Source of the DNA: Triticum aestivum
Taxonomy: Eukaryota; Streptophyta; Magnoliopsida; Poales; Poaceae
NCBI RefSeq assembly: GCF_018294505.1
Contig: NC_057809.1
Location: 418,303,485-418,367,484, forward strand
Length of the DNA: 64,000 nucleotides
Direction: 5' to 3'
Below the pieces are notes generated by a model. It worked only from the letters and a program-made list of their open reading frames with translations, searched no databases and was not told where the DNA came from. Shown here piece by piece: positions 43,492-53,906 of this stretch (positions are counted from its first letter, which is position 1; every line of letters begins with the position of its first letter). A program made the translations under genes and the position numbers.

Positions 43492-44407
43492 TGTCGGATT
43501 TCGGGTTCCGGCAGACCCTTAAGGTTCGAACACTAGGGTGCACGCGGAGATTACGTCTTCTACCTCTCCGTCTCGCAAGGATCTAGACTACTGAAAGAAC
43601 TGCACAAGAGACACAAGATTTATACTGGTTCGGGCCACCGTCGTGGTGTAATACCCTACTCCAGTGTGTGGTGGGTGGATTGCTTCTTGGGGCTGATGAT
43701 GATGAGCAATACAAAGAAGAACAGCCTCGCGAGGGTCTGTTCTTGGCCAGGGCGATGAACCGCAGGGAGAAGTTCAGCCACCCTTTTCTCTCTCTCTCTC
43801 TCTCACTAGCCAACCGACCAACCCCTTGCTATGTGGGTGGCTGGTCCTATTGATAGGGGCCGTGGTCCTCTTCCCAAATATTGAGTGGGAAGGGAGTCAA
43901 CAATGGTGGGCTAATTTGAAGGGGGACAACAAGTATCAACTATCCTGACAAAAGCAGTCTTCGCCTGCGCAAAGCTCTGGTGATGACGCCGTCTTGGGCT
44001 CCACGGTGACCTCCGTCCCGTAGTCCTCTTGGTCTTGGTCTTGTTGCACCAAAATCGAAACCTTTGCCTGATGCCTCAGTACTCCGTGGCTGCGCTTGCC
44101 CCCTTTGCACCAAAGAGGAAAGGAGGACGCTGCGCGGGCTGGCACCCGCCTGGCACCCTGAGTTGTCATGGCTTGCGTCACGGGCACCTCGCGAGGTACC
44201 CCGCCTTGATCTCTCCGCCTCCTCGCGAGCCAGCCTGACGAGGCCGTGCCTGAGGAAGGTCCGTGTCGTCCGCCCCGCGAGGCTTGGCCCCTCGCGAGGT
44301 TCTTGAGTCTTGTGTTGATGAAGATGGGCCATGCTGGGCCCCCTTTGAGCCACGCCGCAGGCTGCAGGCAGGCAAGTCTGGGGACCCCCGTTCCCAGAAC
44401 ACCGACA
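43492..44407 (-). repeat. 5' LTR of Gypsy B, 916 bp
   Basis: TGTCGGATTTCGGG...AGAACACCGACA, followed by GAGCT of Gypsy A. The TATA position reads TATTGATA (43848-43855), against TATTTATA in the 3' LTR, which removes the minus-strand TATAAATA. Confidence 0.93.
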
Positions 44408-44663
44408 GAGCTAGATCATGCCCCTTGAGATAGTGCGGCACGCTTGGCCGTGGCTAGAGCCCGTCGAAGATCAAGTCTCCGCAGATGTCAGCCGTGTAGT
44501 TTAAGCTTCCATACCTGACTTAATGGCCAGGGGCGTAGCTTTCGATCTGCTCCAGGTGGCCGAGCGAATTGGCCCGCAGAGCGAAGCCGCCGAAGACGAA
44601 GATTTGTCCGGGGAGCAAAGTCTCACCCTGGACCGCATCGTTGTTGATGATCAAAGGGGCCAT
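44408..44663 (-). pseudogene. gag start of Gypsy A, cut off by Gypsy B
   Basis: Minus-strand ATG at 44663-44661 begins a frame with LLPGQIFVFGGFALRANSLG. It contains two in-frame stops before it reaches the Gypsy B junction at 44408. The rest of gag continues at 36661. The ATG is 48 bases from the LTR, a normal leader length for a compact element. Confidence 0.7.
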
Positions 44664-44693
44664 CGGGCCTAAAGGCGACGACACAGAGGAACT

Positions 44694-44710
44694 CTCAATG
44701 AAAGCACCAA
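44694..44710 (-). other. Primer-site position of Gypsy A
   Basis: TTGGTGCTTTCATTGAG on the minus strand directly follows the 5' LTR. Position and TTGG start fit a primer-binding site. I cannot name the tRNA. Confidence 0.6.
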
Positions 44711-45179
44711 TGTCGGTGTCAAAACCGGCGGATCTCGGGTAGGGGGTCCCGAACTGTGCGTCTAGGCCGGATGGTAACAGGAGACAAGGGACACGATGTT
44801 TTTTACCCAGGTTCGGGCCCTCTCGATGGAGGTAATACCCTACTCTTGCTTGATTAATATTGATGATATGGGTAGTACAAGAGTAGATCTACCACGAGAT
44901 CAAGGAGGCTAAACCCTAGAAGCTAGCCTATGGTATGATTGTTGTATATGGAGTTGATTGCCTACGGACTACAACCCTCCGGTTTATATAGACACCGGAT
45001 AGGGTTAGGGTTACATAGAGTCGGTTACAATGGTAGGAGATCTTGAATATCCGCATCGCCAAGCTTGCCTTCCACGCCAAGGAAAGTCCCATCCGGACAC
45101 GGGACGAAGTCTTCAATCTTGTATCTTCATAGTCCAGGAGTCCGGCTACCCGAACACCCCCTAATATAGGACTCCCTCA
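44711..45179 (-). repeat. 5' LTR of Gypsy A, 469 bp
   Basis: TGTCGGTGTCAAAACCGGCG...CTCCCTCA, next to the primer site. Minus-strand TATATAAA at 44983-44990. Partner of 27735-28202. Confidence 0.95.
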
Positions 45180-46880
45180 ATGACCAATGTCTTCAGCAGC
45201 GGTGGGATCAGCTGCTGGAATGTCTTCAGCTTCATAAGCCTCTGTGGAAGCAGGCTCATGGACAGTCAGTTGGTGCTCTTGATGTTCAGCGTCAGGGTGA
45301 ACCATGGAGATGGGTTCAACAATTAAGGGCTCTATGGGAGCAACCCGTTCCTTCTTGGTCTTCTGCTTCTTCTTGGAGGGAGCAGCATCAGAGGCTTCAG
45401 GATATTTTCTCTTTCTGCCTTCAGCCTCAGCAGTCCTCGTCTTCTTCAGTTCTGAAGCGGTAGACCTGGCTTTTGGCTTCGAGCCAGTCATGCTGGTTGG
45501 CAAGACAATGGGATCTGCTTCCTGCCTTGGTGCGTCGGGTTCGGCCACAGTGGGTTTCTTCTTATTTTTAGCAGCCATCCTGGGATCAATGCCCGAACGC
45601 CCAAGGGCCTTGCGCTTCTCAGCCTCATTGTAGCCTTGCACACACTTGTCAGCCAGGCTCTTCATGCGCTCACGAGAACCTTGAGCTTCTGCACGTTTCT
45701 TGAGAAATGCTTCCTTGGGCTCGTGCAGCATAATCTTGAAGTTCTTCACCTCTTGCACACTGAGCTTGGCCATATGCTTCTTGAAATGAGTTTTCTCAAA
45801 GTCAATCTTCTGCTTCAGTTCAACAATGCGCTGGGCGACAGCTAACTCTGAAGCAATGGCGCAATAGAAGGCAACACTGAGGCCAATTGGAAGTTGCAGA
45901 TCTTCGAAGCTGAGGTTGGGCGTGTCAAACCACTCATCAATGAAGTTGTGGATGATTGCTACATCAAAGAGAGGCAGATCGTTGAAGATTTCTGCTTCTT
46001 CTTTGCTCTTGATCAGTTGCTCAAGAGCATCATCTGCCAGATTTTCATCACTGGACAGATCAATGGCATCATTGCGCAGAATGGCAGCAGCAGTCACTTC
46101 TTGGCTGGTGTGTGGGAGAGGCATCTTGACTCTCTGGGGCTTGGAGATGCGTGATAGATCTTTAGACTACACACTGTCTTCAGGAGGTGTAGTAGCTAGT
46201 GGCTTCGCCCGTGAAATTTTCGGTGGAGGAGCTGATTTTGAAGCCTTAGCCTTCTTTGGCTTCTACGGCTTTGGAGCAGGGGCTGGGGCTTCATCAGTGT
46301 CAGCATCATCATCAGAATGATCCACTTTGGCACCTAGAACAGAAATGTGAGTAATAAGGCCATCCAGGTTGTAGAACGGACCGATGACATTGGGTTCTGC
46401 ATCACGTGTGCCGTCAGCACGGGGAGCAGAGGGACCAGGGTTGAAGTCTAGTCCCAAAGACTTCTTGTTCTGCTTCGCTGAGTTCTTGGCAAACTGGAAG
46501 TTTCGCTTGAACAGATTGTCGTCACGACACCATAGTAGTGACGATGGGTGTGCATCTGCAGGCTGTGGTCCACGGACCATGCAGGGATAGAAGCCTTGTT
46601 CAATGGTGTCATCTCTAGACTTGGGTTGAAGATTTTTGTATAGGATGTCTCCCCAAGGTCGCTTGATGGCATTTTTCTCAGCATATTCCTAGGTCACAAA
46701 CCGGTATTTGAACCATTGTTCTGCCCAATATCTTCGAATCCATTGGATTCGGGTCTTGCGCTGATTGTAATCCTCTTCAGGATCTGTCTTGTAAAGCTCT
46801 GAGAGGTCATCAGGCAAATCTCTTGATGTTCCCCCACGACGTTGTCTGCCTCCCTTCCTTGCAGATTTCTCTGTAGCCAT
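45180..46880 (-). pseudogene. Env-like third ORF of the Copia element, N-terminal part
   Basis: Minus strand, ATG at 46880 (MATEKSARKGGRQRRGGTSR). One frame runs about 567 codons to the Gypsy A site, with stops only at 46689-46691, 46263-46265 and about 46167-46169. Segments: a basic N-terminus, a Trp/Tyr-rich part (RTRIQWIRRYWAEQWFKYRF), a part with CRDDNLFKRNFQFAKNSA, an acidic linker (DHSDDDADTDEAPAPAPKP), a predicted coiled coil around VELKQKIDFEKTHFKKHMAK, and a Lys-rich nuclear-signal-like stretch (PSKKKQKTKK). It continues at 27729. The predicted full product is about 1,350 residues. A promoter-like region and possible intron precede it (46936-47613). Confidence 0.75.
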
Positions 46881-46935
46881 GAACTTTAAACTGAATGGCT
46901 TCAACATGTTCAAAGGCTTCAGAGGCTTTCACTTG

Positions 46936-47361
46936 CTGGACAAACAGGAACTGGCTTCGGGAGAATTTATATGATGCTGTAAGAATTCTGCAAATGAATG
47001 CAGACTATGAGAACCAAGGGATTCTCCCACGGACATGTACCTGTGACAGCATTAAGGTGCGAGGGAAGGGGAAGAGGTCATATGCATTCTTAGAAGAATT
47101 TGAAGATAAATCAGTTTAGAAGACATTGACCTCATCGTGCAAAGACATTCACTCATAGATAAGGAGTTGGTTCCAGATTTGTACGAATCCAGAGATTAGT
47201 ACAAGTGAGGAATCTAACTACTTTGTGAAGTACAAGTGAACATACTAGGCATAATATGAGATGCAGTATGAAGTGGATCCAACATGTGTGAACATAAACT
47301 ACTTGTGGTAGAAAGTGAATCTATAGGATCAAAGGGGTCGTAAAAAGGAAGTTTTATTTAC
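46936..47361 (-). other. Predicted intron in the leader of the env-like ORF
   Basis: On the minus strand, donor GTGTG|GTAAATA (GT at 47361-47360) and acceptor TTTGTCCAG|CAAG (AG at 46937-46936) bound 426 bases ending 56 bases before the ATG at 46880. Predicted by eye. Confidence 0.45.
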
Positions 47362-47613
47362 CACACAAGGAACTGCTAGACGGAGTGGAAGAGGAGGCCG
47401 AGCAGTTCGATCGTCCGTGCCCGAACTTGGCGACGGAGGACACCTACGGCGACGGCGAAGAGGACGATGTCTGCGGTCGGCGTGAAGACGGCGTCGTAGA
47501 GGTTGCGGCAGCTAAGCGCTTCGTCGCCGTCGTCGTCGAGGGCTAGCGGTGGCGCTAGGGTTCGTGCGAGAGTGGAAGAAGAGATAATGACTGTGGTGAG
47601 GCGTGTATTTATA
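47362..47613 (-). promoter_or_regulatory. Internal promoter-like region for the env-like ORF
   Basis: TATAAATA on the minus strand at 47606-47613 is followed by a pyrimidine-rich start region (CTCTTCTTCCACTCTCGCAC), AACCCTAGCGCC and a GC-rich leader up to the predicted donor at 47361. The composition shift from AT-rich flanks is sharp. Confidence 0.5.
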
Positions 47614-48309
47614 GGGACCGGGGCGGCTCAGTGTTATTACACAGGTGCCCCTGGCGATTCACATCTGAGGAACACGTGGTCATCATGCAGCATATCGGAG
47701 GTTGTTCCATGTCCCACGCACGCCTGGATTGTCGGGTGGTCGTTCCTACTTCTCCGGGTTTCAGGTGAAGGAATGAGCATTAAAACGGACTTAATGTTTG
47801 TCTCTGTATCTTCTGCTGACAAGGATGCAGAGAAGACATTCGATAGTTTCAATAGAATGCATATGATTTGGAGAGATAGAGTTTGAGATAGAAAACATAG
47901 AGAGGTTAGGGTCCGATCACAATCACTTAGTTCAAAATATTCAACAAGAAGACATAGCTATAAGTGAATGTTGTAGAGGACAGAACACTAGTATATATAT
48001 ATAATCAACGTAGTGAAGATAATCATGCTGACATGTTGAAATTGAAGCCAAACCAAATGTTAAGACATAGCAAATGTAACGCCATGGGTAAAACACTTCA
48101 AACAGAAGAATTTGGTGGTGGCGTTACCCACCGTATAGGAAGTATTAGACCCAGAAATGGCGCACAATTATCGTGGCGCTCCGAAGTCAAACTCCACATT
48201 AATGTATTCACACTTAGAATGTATGTCTTCATTGATTGAAGATATACTTTACTTCGTGTGTTGCACATCTAAGTCATCAATATGCATAAGTGTTAGGATG
48301 TGTGCCTGA
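47614..48309 (-). other. Spacer between pol and env-like region of the Copia element
   Basis: No coding content. It could hold upstream promoter elements of the env-like unit and the pol 3' untranslated region. Confidence 0.5.
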
Positions 48310-49086
48310 TCACAGGACATTTGAGGATTCCAAGATATTTAGCTCACACCGTAACTTGCAAAATCTCTTCTCATCCAAGGGCTTGGTGAAGATATCTGCC
48401 AATTGCTCTTCTGTGTTGACGTGTATGATATCAATATCTTCCTTCACAACATGATCTCTGAGAAAGTGATGACGAATTTCAATGTGCTTTGTCTTCGAGT
48501 GCTGAACTGGGTTGTTGGGAATCTTGATGGCTCTTTCGTTGTCGCAGTAGAGTGGCACTTGCTTCAGATGAATGCCATAGTCTTTGAGTGTTTGCTTCAT
48601 CCACAGAAGCTGAGTGCAGCAAGATCCTGCAGCAATGTATTCAGATTCTGCAGTGGAGAGAGATACACAGTTCTGCTTCTTTGAAGACCAACATACAAGT
48701 GATCGTCCCAGAAAATGACATGTGCCTGATGTAGACTTGCGATCCACCTTGTCACCAGCATAATCAGCATCCGAGAATCCAACCAGATCAAACTCTGAGC
48801 CCTTTGGATACCATAATCCTAGAGTCGGGGTGTAAGCCAAATATCGAAGAATTCGCTTCACAGCTAAGTGATGCGATTCCTTTGGTGCCACTTGGAATAG
48901 AGCACACATGCAAACACTAAGCATAATATTTGGCCTAGATGCACATAGATAAAGTAAAGAACCAATCATGGAGCGGTATACCTTTTGATCGAACTCTTGA
49001 CCATTGTCGTCGGGACCCAGATGATGTTTGCTGGCATTGGCATCGTGAAGCCTTTGCAGTCTTGCATACCGAACTTCTTCAGGCAA
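48310..49086 (-). pseudogene. RT end and RNase H domain of the Copia polyprotein
   Basis: Open for 258 codons in a frame shifted relative to 48966-51431; the shift lies near 49030. It holds the RT C-terminal part ([20 protein letters not shown]) and a complete-looking RNase H: FSDADYAGD, KSTSGTCHFLGRSLVCWSSK, ESEYIA, DNERAI and KTKHIEIRHHFLRDHV, ending NILESSNVL. RNase H removes the RNA strand of the hybrid during reverse transcription. The end of the polyprotein is normal for the lineage. Confidence 0.92.
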
Positions 49087-51461
49087 TCTTTGAGATACTT
49101 TTCTTGAGATATAAAGATGTCGTTGCGTTGCTGTCGTATTTGAAGACCAAGGAAGAACTTCAGCTCTCCCATCATGGACATCTGATATTGCTCTTGCATC
49201 ATATATCCAAACTCTTCACTGTATTTCTGATTGGTGCAGCCGAAGATAATGTCATCCACATATATTTGGCACACAAATAGTTCACCATCATATGTCTTCG
49301 TGAAGAGAGTGGTGTCGAGGGAACCAGGTTTGAAGCCTTTGCTCTTCAGGAAGTATTTGAGTGTGTCGTACCAAGCCCGAGGGGCTTGTTTGAGGCCATA
49401 CAGTGCCTTGTTGAGCTTGTATACCATGTCAGGATGTTTTGGATCTTCAAAGCCAGGCGGTTGTGCAACATATACTTCTTCTTCAATCTTGCCATTGAGA
49501 AATGCGTTCTTCACATCCATTTGATATAGAAGTATGTTATGATGGTTTGCATAGGCCAGCAGTATGCGTATGGCTTCAAGTCGAGCCACAGGAGCAAATG
49601 TTTCATCAAAGTCAATCCCTTCGACTTGAGTATATCCTTGAGCAACGAGACGAGCTTTGTTTCTGACAACTTGACCCTGCTCATCTTGCTTGTTGCGGTA
49701 TATCCATTTGGTGCCTATTATATTGTGCTTCCGAGGATCAGGACGCTTAACCAGTTCCCATACATTATTCAGCTCAAACTGTTGAAGCTCTTCTTGCATA
49801 GCTTGAATCCATTTAGGTTCCAAGAAGGCTTCTTCGACTTTCTTGGGTTCTATTATTGAGACGAATGCGAAGTGCCCACAGAAATTTGCTAGCTGTGTTG
49901 CCCTTGAACGAGTGAGCGGACCAGGTGCATTGATGCTATCAATTATTATCTCAATCTGCACTTCATTGGCAACACGAGGATGTATAGGGCGAAGATTTTG
50001 CTCTTGCTGATCATTGTCATTGTTAGAGGGATTGTCTTCAGGCTGAGCATTGTCTTCAGGTTGATCAGGTGCGGAGATGATAAGTTCCTCTTCAGGTTGA
50101 GCTTCAGAGGGTATGATTTCTCCAGTTCCCATAAGTTTGATTGATTCACTGGATGGAACTTCATCTAGCACATTTGGCAGGTGCTCTCTTTGTGAGCCGT
50201 TAGTCTCATCAAACCGCACATCCACTGTTTCAACCAATTTATAATGAAAGAGATTGAAGACTCTGTAGGAGTGCGAATCTTTTCCATATCCAAGCATAAA
50301 ACCCTCATGTGCTTTTGGTGCAAATTTTGAAGTGTGATGTGGATCCTTGATCCAGCACCTGGCGCCAAATACTCTGAAGTAACTAACATTTGGCTTCTTG
50401 CCAGTAAGGAGCTCATAAGATGTTTTGTTCAGAAGCTTGTGCAGATAAACACGGTTGATTGTATGGCATGCAGTATCAATGGCTTCAGGCCAGAATTTTC
50501 TTGGAGTCTTGTATTCATCAAGCATTGTTCGGGCCATCTCAATGAGTGTTCTGTTCTTGCGTTCGACGACGCCATTCTGCTGTGGCGTGTACGGAGCTGA
50601 GAACTCATGTGTGATGCCCAAAGTATCAAGATATGTATCAATGCCAGTGTTCTTGAATTTAGTGCCATTGTCACTTCTGATGTGCTTTATCTTTGCGCCA
50701 TAGTTGTTCACTGCTCGATTGGCGAAGCGTCTGAAGACATCCTGCACTTCAGTCTTGTAGAGGATTATATGCACCCAAGTATATCTAGAATAATAATCAA
50801 CAATGACAAAGCCATAGAGACAAGCACTAGTAGTAAGAGTTGAGTAATGAGTGGGACCGAAAAGATCCATGTGGAGCAGTTCGAAGGGTCGAGTCGTTGT
50901 CATGATTGTCTTCGAGGGATGCTTGGCCCTCGTCATCTTTCCTTCTTCACAGGCACCGCATAAGTGATCTTTCTTGAACTTGACGCCCTCGATGCCTATG
51001 ACATGCTTCTTCTTTGCAAGGGTGTGGAGGTTCCTCATGCCAGCATGCCCTAGCCTCCGATGCCAGAGCCAGCATTCTGAAGCTTTTGCTAGAAGACATA
51101 CGGCAAGTTGTGCTCCTACTGAGAAATCTACCACGTACAAATCATCTTTCCGATACCCTTCAAACACTAGAGACTTGTCAGATTTCATTAGAACAAGGCA
51201 ACGATATTTTCGAAACATCACAATCATGTTTAAATCGCAAAGCATTGAGACAGACATTAAGTTGAAGCCAAGGGATTCAACAAGCATGACTTTATCCATG
51301 TGTTGATCCTTTGAGATTGCAACTCTACCTAGACCCAATACCTTGCTTTTACCAGTGTCAGCAAATGTGATGTGACTTTTGTCAGATGGACGTAAAGTTG
51401 AGTCCATGAGAAGACTTCGCTTGCCAGTCATGTGATTGGTACACCCACTATCAATAATCCA
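48966..51461 (-). pseudogene. Protease end, integrase and reverse transcriptase of the Copia polyprotein
   Basis: An open frame of 821 codons ends at 48966 and extends upstream past 51431 to the protease motif [10 protein letters not shown] (D-S-G at 51452-51444). Integrase zinc residues are in [10 protein letters not shown] and [10 protein letters not shown]. The DDE residues lie in [18 protein letters not shown] and [12 protein letters not shown] motifs include [32 protein letters not shown] and the catalytic IYVDDIIFG. All catalytic residues that can be checked are present, so this block is the best-preserved part of the element. It is out of frame with gag (shift between 51763 and 51470) and with RNase H. 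Confidence 0.95.
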
Positions 51462-52905
51462 TTCTGAAGCTGCTGGTGTCGTACCCTATAGTGCAGTTAG
51501 GGGGATAGGCTTCACGAAGAGAATTGTGAAGCAAAAACATTTGATGAACCAGTGGATTATTAAAGCTTAGATCGAGATTAGGATTGATAGGGCAAGTTGC
51601 AAGCGATTCAGGAACAAAGTGCATAATAAGACCATTTGGGCATTTGATCTTGCGCCCTACAAGATGTTTAAGGTCCCCAGCAATAGTGTCAGAAGATTTT
51701 GGTTTTCGGCTGGAGACCTTTCCTTGTAAAAGAGAGTTAAGCTTTCTTAGCCACCCACATCTTCAGGGGTGGCTTCGAAGCAATGAGTCTAAGTGCAGCA
51801 TCTGAGAACTTTGGCTTTGAAGCCCAAGCAAAAGTCTTGCAGGTGGACAATAGTACTCATAAGAATAAGCAGAATAGTTCTTGGTCTTATGAACATGGCG
51901 GTTTGATGAAACCCGCTCATATTCACAGGCCTGAGTATGGTCTCCCTGCAAAACATTTGCGTTAGTGCGACTCAGATGAGTCCTCTGTCTGTATGAAGCC
52001 TTTGGACCGTGTGAAGCCTGTGGTCTTGGGTTTGTCTTCTTCACCTGTGGTGTCATGATGACATTCACAGGAAGATTCTCCAAACACCTTTTGGGCACCC
52101 AGATCTTCTTCATAGTCGGTCCATTCCTGCAGTTAGTACCAATATACCTGGCAAACACTTCACCATTATGATTCTTAAACAGTTTATAGTTTGCATCAAA
52201 TGATTCATCAATAACAATGGGGTTAGCACAAGTGAAGCCAGATAGAGTGGATGGATCTGCTGAAGGTTCCTTTGCAGCAACCCATGTGGTTTTGGGGTAC
52301 TGCTCAGGTTTCTAGTAAGAGCCATCAGCATTCATTTTCCTTACGAACCCAACACCCTCTTTCCTAGGGTTTCGGTTCAGGATCTGCCTTTTGAGGACAT
52401 CACATAGTGTCTGATGCCCTTTGAGACTTTTGTACATCCCTGCTTCAAGCAATGTCTTCAACCTAGGATTCTCATCAGCAATAGCAGTGGTATCCTCAGC
52501 AGAGGGGTTAGTTCCCACATCAGCAATAGCAGTGGTATTCTCGTCACTAGATGTTTGATAGTGAGTAGTGCATGTGTTTACCTTGGCACCGCGTGCCATG
52601 AAGCAGTAGGTAGGGGCGGAGTAGTCCTTGTCATTTGCATCGGTGTCGGTGACAGAGTCATTGTCTTTAGTGTTGAAGATGGACTTGGCAACGTATGATG
52701 TAGCCAGACTCGCAACGCCAGAATCGGACTCCTCCTCAGACTCCACCTCCGCCTCCTCAGAAGTGGACTCCTCCTCTGAATCCATTTCCTTGCCAACAAA
52801 CGCACGTGCCTTGCCAGATGAGCTCTTCTTGCGTGATGAAGACTTTGTGGAAGACTTGGAAGAAGACATTGAGTATTTCTTCTTCCTCTTGTCGTCAGAG
52901 TCATA
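51462..52905 (-). pseudogene. gag C-terminal region and gag-protease linker of the Copia polyprotein
   Basis: Continues the gag frame after a TAA at 52906-52908. It has a Ser/Lys-rich stretch, an acidic segment (DSEEESTSEEAEVESEEE), then a part with LLEAGMYKSLKGHQTLCDVL. A TAG at 52312-52314 follows, and a further part in the same frame with EVFAR-like and PKRCLENLPVN segments. The frame is lost near 51763. This linker between zinc knuckle and protease is long in SIRE-type elements. Confidence 0.8.
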
Positions 52906-53820
52906 TTACTTGCTCTTCTTCTTGTTGTTGTTCTCATTGTCCCACTGCGGACACTCAGAGATGTAGTGGCCAGGTTTCTTGCACTTGTGGCATGTTTTCT
53001 TCTTGTAGTCATGAGCAGAAGCTTCGTCATTCCTTGAGCTTGATCGTGAAGACTTTCTGAAGCCTTTCTTCTTGGTGAATTTTTGGAACTTCTTCACAAG
53101 CATAGCAAGCTCCTTTCCAATGTCTTCAGGATCATCAGAACTACTGTCAGATTTTTCTTTAGATGAGGAGACAGCTTTTGCCTTTAAGGCACGAGTTCGC
53201 CCATAGTTGGGACCGTAGATATCTCTTTTGTCAGAAAGCTGAAACTCGAGTGTGTTGAGCCTCTCAAGTATGTCAGACGGATCGAGTGTCTTGAAATCAG
53301 GATGTTCTTGAATCATCAGGGCTAGGGTGTCAAACGAACTGTCAAGTGATCTCAGGATCGTCTTGACGACTTCATGCTTGGTGATCTTAGTAGCACCGAG
53401 GGCTTGAAGCTCATTTGTGATGTCAGTGAGTCGATCAAACGTGAGCTGGACATTCTCATTGTCATTTCTCTTGAAGCGGTTGAAGAGGTTGCGAAGGACA
53501 CTGATTCTCTGATCTCTCTGGGTTGAGACGCCTTCATTGACCTTGGAGAGCCAGTCCCAGACTAGCTTAGATGTTTCCAAAGCACTCACGCGGCCATACT
53601 GTCCTTTGGTCAGATGACCACAGATGATATTCTTGGCAGTAGAGTCCAGTTGAACGAACTTCTTGACATCAGCAGTAGTGACACCTTCTCCAGCCTTGGG
53701 AACGCCGTTCTTGATGACATACCATAGGTCGACGTCAATGGCTTCAAGATGCATGCGCATCTTATTCTTCCAGTAGGGATATTCAGTTCCATCGAAGACG
53801 GGGCACGCAGCGGAGACTTA
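52906..53820 (-). pseudogene. gag of the Copia element
   Basis: Main frame of 284 codons from 53760 to 52906. It begins within MRMHLEAIDVDLWYVIKNG, has the Copia gag core (GHLTKGQYGRVSALETSKLV, FDRLTDITNELQALG, LRSLDSSFDTLALMIQEH) and ends with a CCHC zinc knuckle CHKCKKPGHYISEC. The likely true start is the ATG at about 53840. The first 25 codons are in another frame because of a small shift near 53815, so N-terminus and body are separated. The protein would form the particle and bind RNA. Confidence 0.92.
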
Positions 53821-53890
53821 ATTATCCCTGTAGTCGACATAGCTAAAACTCCATGTGGTTAAACCGAATCACACAGAACAAGGGAGTACC

Positions 53891-53906
53891 TTGCTCTGAT
53901 ACCAAT
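53891..53906 (-). other. Primer-binding site of the Copia element
   Basis: ATTGGTATCAGAGCAA on the minus strand, complementary to the 3' end of initiator tRNA-Met and adjoining the 5' LTR. Confidence 0.95.

Larger units (their letters stand above)
36662..44407 (-). mobile_element. Gypsy B, non-autonomous Ty3/gypsy element nested in Gypsy A
   Basis: LTRs at about 36662-37571 and 43492-44407. The right LTR starts TGTCGGATTTCGGGTTCCGG and both end in CCGACA. A primer-binding site (TTTGGCGCGCCAGGTAGGGG, minus strand) adjoins the right LTR and a purine tract the left one, so it reads on the minus strand. It holds a short broken gag-like region, an array of 55-bp repeats, and a two-exon antisense ORF on the plus strand. 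No protease, RT or integrase was seen. The first bases of the left LTR are altered, so the target duplication is only partly visible (GAG on both sides). Confidence 0.88.
28915..44710 (-). mobile_element. Internal region of Gypsy A (gag-protease, antisense ORF), truncated at its 3' end
   Basis: Minus-strand Ty3/gypsy element whose 5' LTR is 44711-45179. From right to left it holds a primer-site-like sequence, a gag start (44663), the insertion of Gypsy B (36662-44407), the rest of gag and an aspartic protease (33688-36661), a spacer, and an ORF on the opposite strand (29126-32480). No RT, RNase H or integrase is present. Its left end is cut at 28915, so polypurine tract and adjoining 3' LTR are missing at that point. 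The gag style and antisense ORF point to a non-autonomous Tat/Athila-type lineage of cereals; the family name is left open. Confidence 0.85.

Noticed and set aside
42629..43522. Plus-strand ORFs over the Gypsy B gag region
   Set aside because: Shadows in GC-rich DNA; primer site and LTR polarity place coding on the minus strand.
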